Positions 1-6,247 are shown, counted from the stretch's first letter. The stretch is DNA of 14,336 nt from Hyphomonadaceae bacterium UBA2389 (GCA_002343395.1 DDSN01000139.1:1-14336); one strand, 5' to 3'. Notes: a model not told the origin generated them from the sequence alone. Program-made: numbers and translations.

Positions 1-890
1 GAGGAGGAGCAGGCGCCGTCGCGCACGTCAGCCACCGTGATCTGCACGGCGTATTTGTGCACTTCGACATCGTCGTGGCCCAAAATCTCCGCGCACACGA
101 CGGTGTCTTGCGCGAAATTCTTCGGCACGCCGCCGCCGACCATGAAGAGCGCGGTGGTGCCGGCGGCGAGCTTGATCTCGGTCAGTTCTCGGAAGTCGCC
201 GGCGCTGTCGATGGTCACGTACGGCTTCTTCGCTTTGCGGCGCTCGACCTGGTGCTTCACCAGCCCAAACCCCGCCGAGCAATCGGAGAACGCCGGCACG
301 AAGATCGGCACACCCTTTTCGTAGGCGCGCTGAATGAGGCTGTCCTTCTTCTTGGCGTTGCCGGCGGCGAGCCACTTGCCGATCTCATAGATGAACTCGC
401 GCGAGGTGTAGGCGCGCGGCTCCAGCTGTTCGCAGATGGCGTAGATGGTGTGATCGACGTGCTGGAGCTCTTCTTCGTCGATATAGGTGTCGTAGATGCG
501 ATCGATGTAGAGCGAGCGCAGCGTGTTGTCGTCGGGGATTTCCTTGGCCTGGTAGTGCTTGAAGCCAAGCGCTTCGAGAAAATCCATGTCGATGATCGAA
601 GCCCCGGTGGCGACGATCGCATCACACATGTTGTACTCGACCATGTCGCGCCAGACGTGCAGGCACCCGCCCGCGCCGGTGGAGCCGGCCATGATCAGCC
701 AGGTCGAACAGTTCTGATCCTCAAGCGCCATGTTGAGGATTTGCGCCGCGCGCGCGGCGTCGCGCGAGGTGAAGCTCATCTTGCCCCAGGCGTCGATGAT
801 CGGGCGCGCGTCGAACGAGGTGATGTTGATGTGCTCGACGGGGCTCGAAAGCAGCTCGGCTTTGCGGTTGGAATCGATCTGTGTGGCCAT
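1..890 (-). CDS. Deoxyhypusine synthase-like (DHS family) protein, probable polyamine enzyme; 3' end beyond window
   Basis: Member of the deoxyhypusine synthase family, which transfers the aminobutyl group of a polyamine to an amine acceptor using NAD. Bacteria lack eIF5A, the usual DHS substrate, and plant homospermidine synthase evolved from DHS, so a polyamine product such as homospermidine is the likely role (inference). The 296 visible codons show a glycine-rich segment STGAGGCLHVW (residues 70-80), DAIVATGA (90-97), VPIFVPAFSD (194-203), and GGGVPKN (252-258), whose Lys257 sits where the catalytic lysine of DHS lies. DVEVHKYAVQITVADVRDGA (274-293) is also characteristic. The frame is open to the left edge; family length is about 350 aa, so roughly 50 residues are missing. 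The ATG at 890-888 is the only sensible start, with a weak GGAG about 12 nt upstream. An ornithine decarboxylase lies on the same strand 1.6 kb upstream, which supports a polyamine role. Family call sure; exact reaction not. Confidence 0.88.
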   Translation of the reverse strand, partial: MATQIDSNRKAELLSSPVEHINITSFDARPIIDAWGKMSFTSRDAARAAQILNMALEDQNCSTWLIMAGSTGAGGCLHVWRDMVEYNMCDAIVATGASIIDMDFLEALGFKHYQAKEIPDDNTLRSLYIDRIYDTYIDEEELQHVDHTIYAICEQLEPRAYTSREFIYEIGKWLAAGNAKKKDSLIQRAYEKGVPIFVPAFSDCSAGFGLVKHQVERRKAKKPYVTIDSAGDFRELTEIKLAAGTTALFMVGGGVPKNFAQDTVVCAEILGHDDVEVHKYAVQITVADVRDGACSS

Positions 891-970
891 TGGAAGCTTA
901 CTCCAAACGGCGGCGTCTCGATGATAGGGCCCCGCGGACGCTCCGCCGCACACGGGACCAACTTTGAACG

Positions 971-1020
971 CGCGTGCACATAAGGCTTTCGCCGCGGAAT
1001 GCAAGGTTTTCCGCGTGCAC
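971..1020. repeat. Pair of 9-bp direct repeats CGCGTGCAC in a divergent promoter region
   Basis: CGCGTGCAC occurs at 971-979 and again at 1012-1020, starts 41 bp apart (about four helical turns), in the 182-bp gap between the divergent DHS-like gene and the dehydrogenase. Each copy has a GTGCAC palindromic core. The placement suits paired operator sites, but no regulator is visible in the window and the surrounding sequence is very GC-rich, so chance is possible. Confidence 0.3.
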
Positions 1021-1072
1021 GGCGGTTGGCGCGGTCGCGGCGGCTGTGTCAGGGTGCGCGGAGGAGGATCTC

Positions 1073-1846
1073 ATGAGCGAACTGGCGGGCCGCGTGGCCT
1101 TGGTGACGGGCGGGGCGCGCGGGTTGGGCGCCGCGGCGGCGAAGGCGCTGGCGGCCAAGGGCGCCAAGGTCGTGGTGAGCGACGTGCGTGACGGCGAAGA
1201 AGCCGCCGCGGCGGTCAGCGGCGCCTACGTGAAGCACGACGTGACGAGCGAGGAAGATTGGATCGCGGCGGTCAAGTTCGCGAAGGACACGTTCGGCGGC
1301 TTGGACATCCTGGTCAACAATGCCGGCGTATTCTGGATGAAGCCGCTGCCGATGGAGACGATCGAAGATTTCCGCCGCATGCAGCAGATCAATGTCGAAG
1401 GCGTGTTCCTCGGCCTGAAGCACGCGATCCCGGCGATCGCCGAACGCGCGCACCAATGGGACGGCGGCGGCGCGGTGGTGAACCTCTCTTCGGTGGCGGG
1501 CATCGTCGGCGCGCCGAATCTCATCGCCTACAACGCGTCCAAAGGCGCGGTGAGGCTGATGACGAAGTCCGCCGCGTTGGAGTTCGCGCCGCAGAAAGTG
1601 CGCGTGAACTCGGTGCATCCCGGCATCATCGACACGCCGATGATGGCCGACGCCGCGAAGGTGATCGAAGCGACGACAGGGCAGGGCTCGAACACGATCC
1701 GCACGCAATTCGCGTCGCGCCATCCGCTCGGGCGCATGGGGCGCGACATCGATGTCGCCAACGCCGTGGCGTTCCTGGCCTCCGACGCCGCCGCCTTCGT
1801 CACCGGCGCCGAGCTGGTGGTCGACGGCGGCATGACCGCAATTTGA
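1073..1846 (+). CDS. Short-chain dehydrogenase/reductase (classical SDR), probably NAD(H)-dependent
   Basis: A 257-aa classical SDR that oxidises or reduces an alcohol/ketone in the cytoplasm; the substrate cannot be told. Visible motifs: cofactor loop TGGARGLG (12-19), an Asp at 37 ending beta-2 (SDVRD), which in this family favours NAD over NADP, D56, NNAG (82-85), N107, and the catalytic S140, Y153 and K157 (YNASK), followed by HPG (182-184) and the C-terminal VVDGG. Length is the family norm. The ATG at 1073 is preceded by a strong GAGGAGG 5-6 nt away, so the longer in-frame extension back to 974 is rejected. It stands alone on the plus strand between two polyamine-type genes on the minus strand. 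Closest named relatives by motif style are cyclopentanol/hydroxysteroid-type dehydrogenases, but nothing in the sequence fixes the substrate. Confidence 0.93.
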   Translation: MSELAGRVALVTGGARGLGAAAAKALAAKGAKVVVSDVRDGEEAAAAVSGAYVKHDVTSEEDWIAAVKFAKDTFGGLDILVNNAGVFWMKPLPMETIEDFRRMQQINVEGVFLGLKHAIPAIAERAHQWDGGGAVVNLSSVAGIVGAPNLIAYNASKGAVRLMTKSAALEFAPQKVRVNSVHPGIIDTPMMADAAKVIEATTGQGSNTIRTQFASRHPLGRMGRDIDVANAVAFLASDAAAFVTGAELVVDGGMTAI

Positions 1847-1960
1847 CGCCACGGTGATGAAATCGCGAGCCCCGGCGCCCTGTTTTTGAGCGCCTTCGGC
1901 GAGCTGCTTGTTTTTGCGGCCGCGTCCGCTGGACGCTGAGAGCGCCCTGCACTCTGCTCA

Positions 1961-2479
1961 ATGTCAATGTCTCGTCCGGTTCTGATCGCCAGCGCTGACG
2001 CCGATGCGCGCGCCGCCAAGCTGGCGCAAGCTTCGTTGGAGGCGCTCGGCTATGCGGTGGAGCAGGCGTCGTCCAAGCCGAGCGCGCTTAAGCGCGCTGT
2101 CGGCGATTTCGACCGCGTGCTTTTGGTGTGGTCAACACACGCGGCGCGTTCGGCGGTGCTTCGTAGGCTCGCCCGGCGTGCGCTCGCGGCGCGGAAGCTC
2201 ACTTGCATTCGCCTGGCGCGTGACGCGCCGCCAGCGCTGCGTGGCGTGCGCATAGCGCCATGGCCGCATCATCAGGCTTGGAAGGCATTGATGGAGACAA
2301 CCATGGATCAAGTAGCGGCTGAGCGGGCTGAAACAGATCGCTACGGCGCTGTGTTGACGATGCTGCTGCTGGCGCTCGTGGCGGCGACGGCGCTGTACGC
2401 TGTCGACGCCAGCTTCGCAACGCGCGTCAACGCGGCGGCGGAGAGCGCGCGGAACTTGGTGCGCGGTTTGATCGGCTAG
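1961..2479 (+). CDS. Tail-anchored protein with degenerate TIR-like domain
   Basis: A 172-aa protein with no sure family match. Residues 5-110 have a Rossmann/flavodoxin-like pattern recalling a TIR domain: a first strand RPVLIASADAD, a helix ending in LEALGYAVEQ (26-35), a second strand DRVLLVWSTHAARS (51-64, compare the VVVLWS-S strand of TIR proteins), then a helix and the strand LTCIRLARD. The NADase glutamate and the tryptophan usually present in active TIR domains are not seen, so it would be a non-catalytic binding module. Residues 129-148 are one strongly hydrophobic segment (MLLLALVAATALY), followed by a short amphipathic tail, so the N-terminal domain probably faces the cytoplasm on a C-terminal anchor. 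ATGs at 1961 and 1967 are both possible; neither has a clear ribosome-binding site. Its TAG stop shares CTAG with the convergent ODC gene. Gene likely real; fold assignment tentative. Confidence 0.6.
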   Translation: MSMSRPVLIASADADARAAKLAQASLEALGYAVEQASSKPSALKRAVGDFDRVLLVWSTHAARSAVLRRLARRALAARKLTCIRLARDAPPALRGVRIAPWPHHQAWKALMETTMDQVAAERAETDRYGAVLTMLLLALVAATALYAVDASFATRVNAAAESARNLVRGLIG

Positions 2480-3672
2480 CTTTGCAGGGGTTTGGTCGCC
2501 CGACTGCGCTTGGGCTTCGCGGCTTCGCCAAACATGCTCGGCCACGGCGCGTCCTTGGCTTCGATAGTCACCGTTTCACCGAAGCCGTTGAAACGCGTGC
2601 CCATGGCTGTGCCATAGGCGCCGAGGGAGCCGATCTCGATCAAGTCGCCCTCGCGCACGTCAGCCGGCAGCATGAAGGGGCCGGCGGCCGCGTCCATCGA
2701 GTCGCATGTCGGCCCATAGAGGCGGAAGGGCGCGAGCTTGGCGCGGCTGGGGTTTTGCCGCAGCAGTTTGGCGGGGAACGCCCAGTTCAAGTGCGTTGCG
2801 TCGAACAGCGTGCCGAAAGCGCCGTCGTTCAAATAAAGAGCGTCGCCCTTCCGGAGCTCAACCCGCGCCACGGTCGAGCCGGCTTCCGCCACAAGCGCCC
2901 GGCCGGGTTCGCACCAGAGCTTGGCGTTCTGGGCGACAAACATTTCCTCGAAACCGGCCTTGATGGCGTTGACGAACTCGATCATCGGCGGCGGCGTCAT
3001 GCCCGGGTAGATCGCGGGGAAACCGCCGCCCACGTCGACGATGTCGGCGACCACGCCCGCCTTGACGATCGCGCGGTTCACCACGTCCATGGCGGTGCGG
3101 TAGGCGCGCGGCTCCATGCACTGGCTGCCGACATGAAACGATACGCCCAGCATCTCTTCGCTGGCTTGCCTGGTCTTGCGCAACAGGGCGGGCGCTTCAT
3201 CGGCGGAGACGCCGAATTTCTTCGCAAGCGGGTAGGCTGAACCATCGCCCGAGACCGCGAAGCGAACCACCAGCGTCAAGTCCTTGGCGCGGTTGGTTTC
3301 GGCGAGGATTTTCTCCAACTCGTCTTCGCTATCGAGCGCGAAGGTCTTCACGCCATAGTCGTGAAAAGCCCGCGCAATGGCGCGGCGGCTCTTCACGGGG
3401 TGCATGAAGGCGATTTGAGCGCCCGGGAATTTGCGGTGAATGAGCGCCGCCTCGGCATCCGAGGCGACGTCGAAATTCGTGACCCCGGCCGCCCACAGCG
3501 CGTCGAGGACCCAGTCCGACGGGTTCGCCTTTACGGCGTAGAATACGTCGCCAGGAAAGTGCCCACGAAACCAAGCCGCGGCCGCGGCGACGCGGTGCGG
3601 GCGGGCGATTGCCACGGGACCATCGGGCGCTTCACGCGCGACGAGGTCGAGAGGCGAGAGGACAGAGTCCAT
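2476..3672 (-). CDS. Ornithine (or ornithine/lysine) decarboxylase, fold-III PLP enzyme
   Basis: A 398-aa cytoplasmic enzyme of the alanine-racemase-fold decarboxylase group. It converts ornithine to putrescine, the entry step of polyamine synthesis. Seen: PLP lysine in FYAVKAN (K48), H180 in SFHVGSQ stacking on the cofactor, the phosphate-binding GGG at 215-217, EPGR (255-258), the catalytic Cys323 from the partner subunit in GPTCDS, and Y353 in GAYGTAM. Length matches short bacterial ODCs (about 380-400 aa). The ATG at 3672 is chosen over one nine codons upstream because GGGGAG lies 7 nt before it; the upstream ATG falls inside a leader hairpin. The last 20 residues are lysine- and arginine-rich and poorly conserved. 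Regulation is probably through the structured leader immediately upstream. Some relatives also accept lysine, so the amine specificity is not certain. The stop shares CTAG with the convergent gene. Confidence 0.93.
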   Translation of the reverse strand: MDSVLSPLDLVAREAPDGPVAIARPHRVAAAAAWFRGHFPGDVFYAVKANPSDWVLDALWAAGVTNFDVASDAEAALIHRKFPGAQIAFMHPVKSRRAIARAFHDYGVKTFALDSEDELEKILAETNRAKDLTLVVRFAVSGDGSAYPLAKKFGVSADEAPALLRKTRQASEEMLGVSFHVGSQCMEPRAYRTAMDVVNRAIVKAGVVADIVDVGGGFPAIYPGMTPPPMIEFVNAIKAGFEEMFVAQNAKLWCEPGRALVAEAGSTVARVELRKGDALYLNDGAFGTLFDATHLNWAFPAKLLRQNPSRAKLAPFRLYGPTCDSMDAAAGPFMLPADVREGDLIEIGSLGAYGTAMGTRFNGFGETVTIEAKDAPWPSMFGEAAKPKRSRATKPLQS

Positions 3673-3679
3673 CCGGCTG

Positions 3680-3685
3680 CTCCCC
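3680..3685 (-). promoter_or_regulatory. Ribosome-binding site deciding the ODC start
   Basis: GGGGAG on the minus strand, 7 nt before the ATG at 3672. It lies between the last leader hairpin (3708-3692) and a GCCGG (3677-3673) that could pair with CCGGC at 3726-3722, so access may depend on how unit B folds. Confidence 0.6.
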
Positions 3686-3724
3686 AAATGCCACCGCATT
3701 GTGCGGTGTGTTCAAACCCAGGCC

Positions 3725-3759
3725 GGCGTTAGTCGGACATGCCTTATGTCAGGTCCGCC
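3725..3759 (-). repeat. Leader motif unit B (second copy of the same hairpin motif)
   Basis: On the minus strand it begins with the same ten bases as unit A, GGCGGACCUG (3759-3750), and has GUCC at 3738-3735, the unpaired GACUAAC (3734-3728) and GCC (3727-3725), which closes on GGC with three Watson-Crick pairs. The apical part differs in length and sequence from unit A and contains its own inverted repeat GACAU/AUGUC. Identical framework with a variable tip is what a repeated RNA domain shows, rather than simple sequence duplication. Confidence 0.58.
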
Positions 3760-3853
3760 CCTTCGCCGAACAAATCGGGAGCTTGCGCCGGACGACCGCT
3801 GAAGAGCATCCTGCTCTTCGTCTTGCGGCCGCCCAGGTGGCCTGGGCCGAAGG

Positions 3854-3884
3854 GACGTTAGTGGACGCTGTTTCCAGGTCCGCC
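3854..3884 (-). repeat. Leader motif unit A (GGCGGACCUG hairpin, ACUAAC bulge)
   Basis: On the minus strand GGC (3884-3882) and GGAC (3881-3878) are followed by CUG, a GAAA tetraloop (3874-3871), CAG, a bulged C, GUCC (3866-3863), then the unpaired ACUAAC (3862-3857) and GUC (3856-3854), which closes on GGC through one G-U pair. Seven inner pairs plus three outer pairs surround a one-sided six-nucleotide bulge. On the opposite strand the outer helix would contain an A-C mismatch and the loop would be UUUC, so the ODC orientation is the functional one. Confidence 0.6.
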
Positions 3885-3893
3885 GGTGAATCC

Positions 3894-3922
3894 GCAATAT
3901 GGGTAACTTTCGCCCATGTAAA
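3894..3922 (-). promoter_or_regulatory. Candidate sigma-70-type promoter for the ODC leader
   Basis: On the minus strand TTTACA (3922-3917, five of six to TTGACA) is followed after exactly 17 bp by TATTGC (3899-3894, weak -10). Initiation about 7 nt downstream would fall near 3887, almost exactly where leader unit A begins, and this agreement is the main support. The spacer contains TGGG and CCCA as an inverted pair. Confidence 0.35.
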
Positions 3923-4078
3923 GAGCCCTTCGTGGTTAATTACGGGTGCGGAGCGAACGTCGAGCACGGGTGTTGCAGACGCGGCGGCGCTGCATTGGCG
4001 GCGCGTCTCACTTTGCCGGTGGAATGACGGAGCGCGGAGTGATAGTGCGCTCGCGGAAAACAGCGTCGCCAAAAGGCG
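3923..4078. other. Intergenic stretch with no recognised element
   Basis: This is the middle of the 470-bp divergent gap between ODC and pstC. No convincing coding frame, repeat or strong hairpin was seen; only a minor GCC-AAAA-GGC stem occurs near its right end. It may hold upstream activator sites for either gene. Confidence 0.5.
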
Positions 4079-4096
4079 CCGTCATATTATTGACAT
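4079..4096 (+). promoter_or_regulatory. Pho-box-like PhoB binding site upstream of pstC
   Basis: CCGTCAT (4079-4085), four spacer bases ATTA, then TTGACAT (4090-4096). This keeps the 7-4-7 layout of the PhoB box (two CTGTCAT-type halves on an 11-bp period) with 11 of 14 half-site bases matching. It lies 45 bp before the pstC start. TTGACA within the second half could also serve as a -35 hexamer, but no good -10 follows. Position before a phosphate transporter supports the call. Confidence 0.5.
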
Positions 4097-4131
4097 ACGA
4101 ACGGAACGGGCGCGTGGCGTGACACAGGGTT

Positions 4132-4136
4132 GGAGG
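4132..4136 (+). promoter_or_regulatory. Ribosome-binding site deciding the pstC TTG start
   Basis: GGAGG lies five bases before TTG at 4142. An earlier in-frame TTG at 4130 overlaps this site and so cannot use it, making 4142 the better start. Confidence 0.6.
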
Positions 4137-4141
4137 GCGTT

Positions 4142-5053
4142 TTGAATCGCGATTTCACCCAGAAGCGGGTGCGCTGGCTTGAGCGCTGCATGGAAGGCAC
4201 GCTGCTTGCGGCGGCGGCTGTCGCGGTCGGTGTCGTGTTGACGATCTTGGCTATCGTCGTGACCGAGTCAGCGCGCTTCTTCGCGCAAGTGCCCGTCGTC
4301 GAGTTTCTCACTGAGACGCGCTGGACGCCGTTGTTCGAGGACCCGCACTATGGGATAGCACCGCTCCTCTCGGGCACGTTCATGTCGACGCTCGTGGCGC
4401 TGGCTGTCGCCGTACCGCTGGGCTTGCTGGTCGCGATTTATCTCAGCGAGTTTGCCTCGGCGCGTGCGCGGGAGACGATCAAGCCGATCTTGGAACTTCT
4501 CGCCGCCGTGCCGACGGTTGTTTACGGCTACTTCGCGCTCCTCTTCGTGACACCATTTTTGCAGGCCGCTTTGCGTCCTCTCGGTGTTCAGCTGCCGTCG
4601 TTCAACCTCTTGTCCGCGGGCCTGGTGATGGGGCTCATGATTGTGCCTTACATCGCGTCCCTTTCGGAGGATGCGATGCGCGCGGTGCCGCGCGCGTTGC
4701 GCGAGGGTTCGTTTGCCATGGGAGCGACGCGCCTTGAAACCGCCTTCAGCGTGGTTGTTCCGGCCGCGGTCTCAGGCGTGGTCGGCGCGGTGATCTTGGG
4801 CATGTCGCGTGCGATAGGCGAAACCATGATCGTTGCCGTCGCGGGCGGCAGTCAGCCTCAAATCGTCTCCAGTCCGGCCCAGCAGGGGGCGACGGTGACG
4901 GCGTTCATCGCGCAGGTGGCCCAAGGCGATCTGCCCTGGGGCACGTTGCAGTACAACAGCATTTTCGCCGCTGGGCTGGCGTTGCTCGTGCTCACGCTAA
5001 TGTTCAATTTCGTAGCGTTCTGGCTGCAGCGTCGCTACCGGGAGGCGTACTGA
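4142..5053 (+). CDS. pstC: Phosphate ABC transporter permease PstC
   Basis: An inner-membrane permease that pairs with PstA to form the channel of the high-affinity phosphate uptake system PstSCAB. The 303-aa product has six hydrophobic segments at about 20-41, 79-104, 117-140, 157-175, 205-232 and 274-296. The ATPase-docking EAA loop lies around 188-222 (REGSFAMGATR, then MSRAIGE). LLAAVPTVVYGYFAL (119-133) is a PstC hallmark. Length is close to the E. coli protein and shorter than many alphaproteobacterial PstC. The start is an unusual TTG supported by GGAGG. Its TGA overlaps the pstA ATG by one base (TGATG), so translation is coupled. pstS is not upstream and pstB is not downstream, so partner subunits must be elsewhere. 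A Pho-box-like site precedes it. Confidence 0.92.
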   Translation: MNRDFTQKRVRWLERCMEGTLLAAAAVAVGVVLTILAIVVTESARFFAQVPVVEFLTETRWTPLFEDPHYGIAPLLSGTFMSTLVALAVAVPLGLLVAIYLSEFASARARETIKPILELLAAVPTVVYGYFALLFVTPFLQAALRPLGVQLPSFNLLSAGLVMGLMIVPYIASLSEDAMRAVPRALREGSFAMGATRLETAFSVVVPAAVSGVVGAVILGMSRAIGETMIVAVAGGSQPQIVSSPAQQGATVTAFIAQVAQGDLPWGTLQYNSIFAAGLALLVLTLMFNFVAFWLQRRYREAY

Positions 5054-6246
5054 TGAGCGCCATCGATCAAAACGCCGTGCGCGACATCACCGCCCATCCG
5101 CCTGGCCTCAAAGGGCGCAAGCTCTTCGACTCAAGTTTCATTATTTGGGGCATCGCCGCGACGGTGCTCGCGCTCGGCACGCTGATCGCCTTGGTCTTTG
5201 ATTTGTGGTCCGACGGCGGTCATCGCCTCACGCCGCATTTTTTCAACAGTTTTCCCTCCGCCAGCGCCGATGACGCAGGTATTCTTTCGGCGTGGGTCGG
5301 ATCGATCCTGGTGATCGTGACCACGGCGCTCTTTGCGATTCCGATTGGTCTTATGGCCGGGCTCTACTTGGAAGAATATGCGCCGAAGAATCGGCTGACG
5401 AGCATTCTCGAAATCGCCGTCAACAATCTCGCCGCCGTGCCTTCGATATTGTTTGGCCTGATGGCGCTTGGCGTTTTTGTCCAGTTCCTTGGAAACCCGG
5501 AGCGGCTCACTTTCTTGCCGGAAGCATTGCGCGGACCCGTCGCTGACATGTTCGGCCGCTCCATTCTGACCGCTGGGATAACGCTGGCGCTGTTGATCCT
5601 GCCTGTGATTATCGTCGCGACCCGGGAAGCTGTCCGCAGCGTGCCCCGGGAGATGCGCCAAGCTGCGCTCGCAGTCGGGGCCACCAAATGGCAAACGACC
5701 CAGCATCACGTGTTGCCCTATGCTTTGCCGGGCATCGTGACGGGCGTCATCATTGGCGTTTCCCGCGCCATCGGCGAGACCGCGCCGCTCATTCTCATTG
5801 GCGGTTTGACGTATGTCGCGTTCTTGCCGATTACGCGTCCGGGCGATCTGGTTTATGAAACTGTCGGCGTGCTCGACGCCTATGGCGCTCCCGTCGATCC
5901 GCAGTCAACCGAGCGGGTTCAGATCACGCAAGACGGGGTTGTGGTCTTGCCTGACTTTAGGGAGATGCCAGTTGAGGCGGGGCAGGTTCTTGAACTGCCG
6001 CACGGCTCGACCGTGCCGTCTTCCGCGGGCGTGGGCGATGCGGTCATGAGCTGGCTGCCAAGCAATTGGTTGGGGGCGGAGTTCACCGCCATGCCGATCC
6101 AGATGTTCAACTGGACGTCTCGACCCGATCCGGCGTTCCATGAGGTCGCCGCAGCCGCTGGTTTGGTGTTGTTGTCGATTACGCTGCTCATGAACGGGGC
6201 GGCGATTTGGTTGCGTTACCGTCTGCGCAAACGCATCAAGTGGTGA
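5053..6246 (+). CDS. pstA: Phosphate ABC transporter permease PstA with a large periplasmic insertion
   Basis: Second permease of the phosphate uptake channel. Hydrophobic segments lie at about 29-50, 80-105, 119-146, 170-190, 224-256 and 365-386; the EAA loop is at 204-240 (ALAVGATKWQTT, then SRAIGETAP). VNNLAAVPSILFGL (123-136) and MPIQMFNWTSRP (347-358) are typical of PstA. The protein is 397 aa, about 100 longer than E. coli PstA. Most of the excess is residues 261-342, inserted between TYVAFLP and FTAMPIQ where relatives have a short loop. The insertion is polar and Pro/Val-rich, ends in a more hydrophobic stretch, and by usual topology faces the periplasm. The gene ends one base before the stop of the convergent glycosyltransferase. 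No ATPase gene follows. Confidence 0.92.
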   Translation: MSAIDQNAVRDITAHPPGLKGRKLFDSSFIIWGIAATVLALGTLIALVFDLWSDGGHRLTPHFFNSFPSASADDAGILSAWVGSILVIVTTALFAIPIGLMAGLYLEEYAPKNRLTSILEIAVNNLAAVPSILFGLMALGVFVQFLGNPERLTFLPEALRGPVADMFGRSILTAGITLALLILPVIIVATREAVRSVPREMRQAALAVGATKWQTTQHHVLPYALPGIVTGVIIGVSRAIGETAPLILIGGLTYVAFLPITRPGDLVYETVGVLDAYGAPVDPQSTERVQITQDGVVVLPDFREMPVEAGQVLELPHGSTVPSSAGVGDAVMSWLPSNWLGAEFTAMPIQMFNWTSRPDPAFHEVAAAAGLVLLSITLLMNGAAIWLRYRLRKRIKW

Positions 6247-6247
6247 C

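Larger units (their letters stand above)
3673..3887 (-). ncRNA. Structured 5' leader RNA of the ODC gene (candidate polyamine-responsive element; speF-like class possible)
   Basis: Read on the minus strand, this stretch folds into a string of hairpins ending at the ODC ribosome-binding site. In order: unit A (3884-3854); a 7-bp hairpin GCCCAGG/CCUGGGC with loop CCA (3847-3831); an 8-bp hairpin GAAGAGCA/UGCUCUUC with loop GGA (3819-3801), extended outward by GACG/CGUC and GCCG/CGGC; unit B (3759-3725); and a 7-bp hairpin CACCGCA/UGCGGUG with loop CAA (3708-3692), just before GGGGAG. Units A and B are copies of one motif. The strand is supported by a GAAA tetraloop and a G-U pair that exist only in this orientation. 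Known: alphaproteobacterial ODC genes often carry a long leader called speF RNA; I cannot confirm membership from memory of its sequence. Pairings were found by eye, not computed. Confidence 0.6.

Noticed and set aside
57..983. Long plus-strand open frame opposite the DHS-like gene
   Set aside because: Shadow of the minus-strand gene in GC-rich DNA; the product is compositionally odd and matches no family.
1891..1915. CGCC-TTC-GGCG hairpin followed by a T-rich stretch after the SDR gene
   Set aside because: The stem is only 4 bp and ten bases separate it from the five-T run; too weak for a terminator call.
2482..3240. Plus-strand open frame opposite the ODC gene
   Set aside because: Antisense shadow; Arg/His/Gly-rich product without a plausible domain, while the minus-strand frame carries all ODC motifs.
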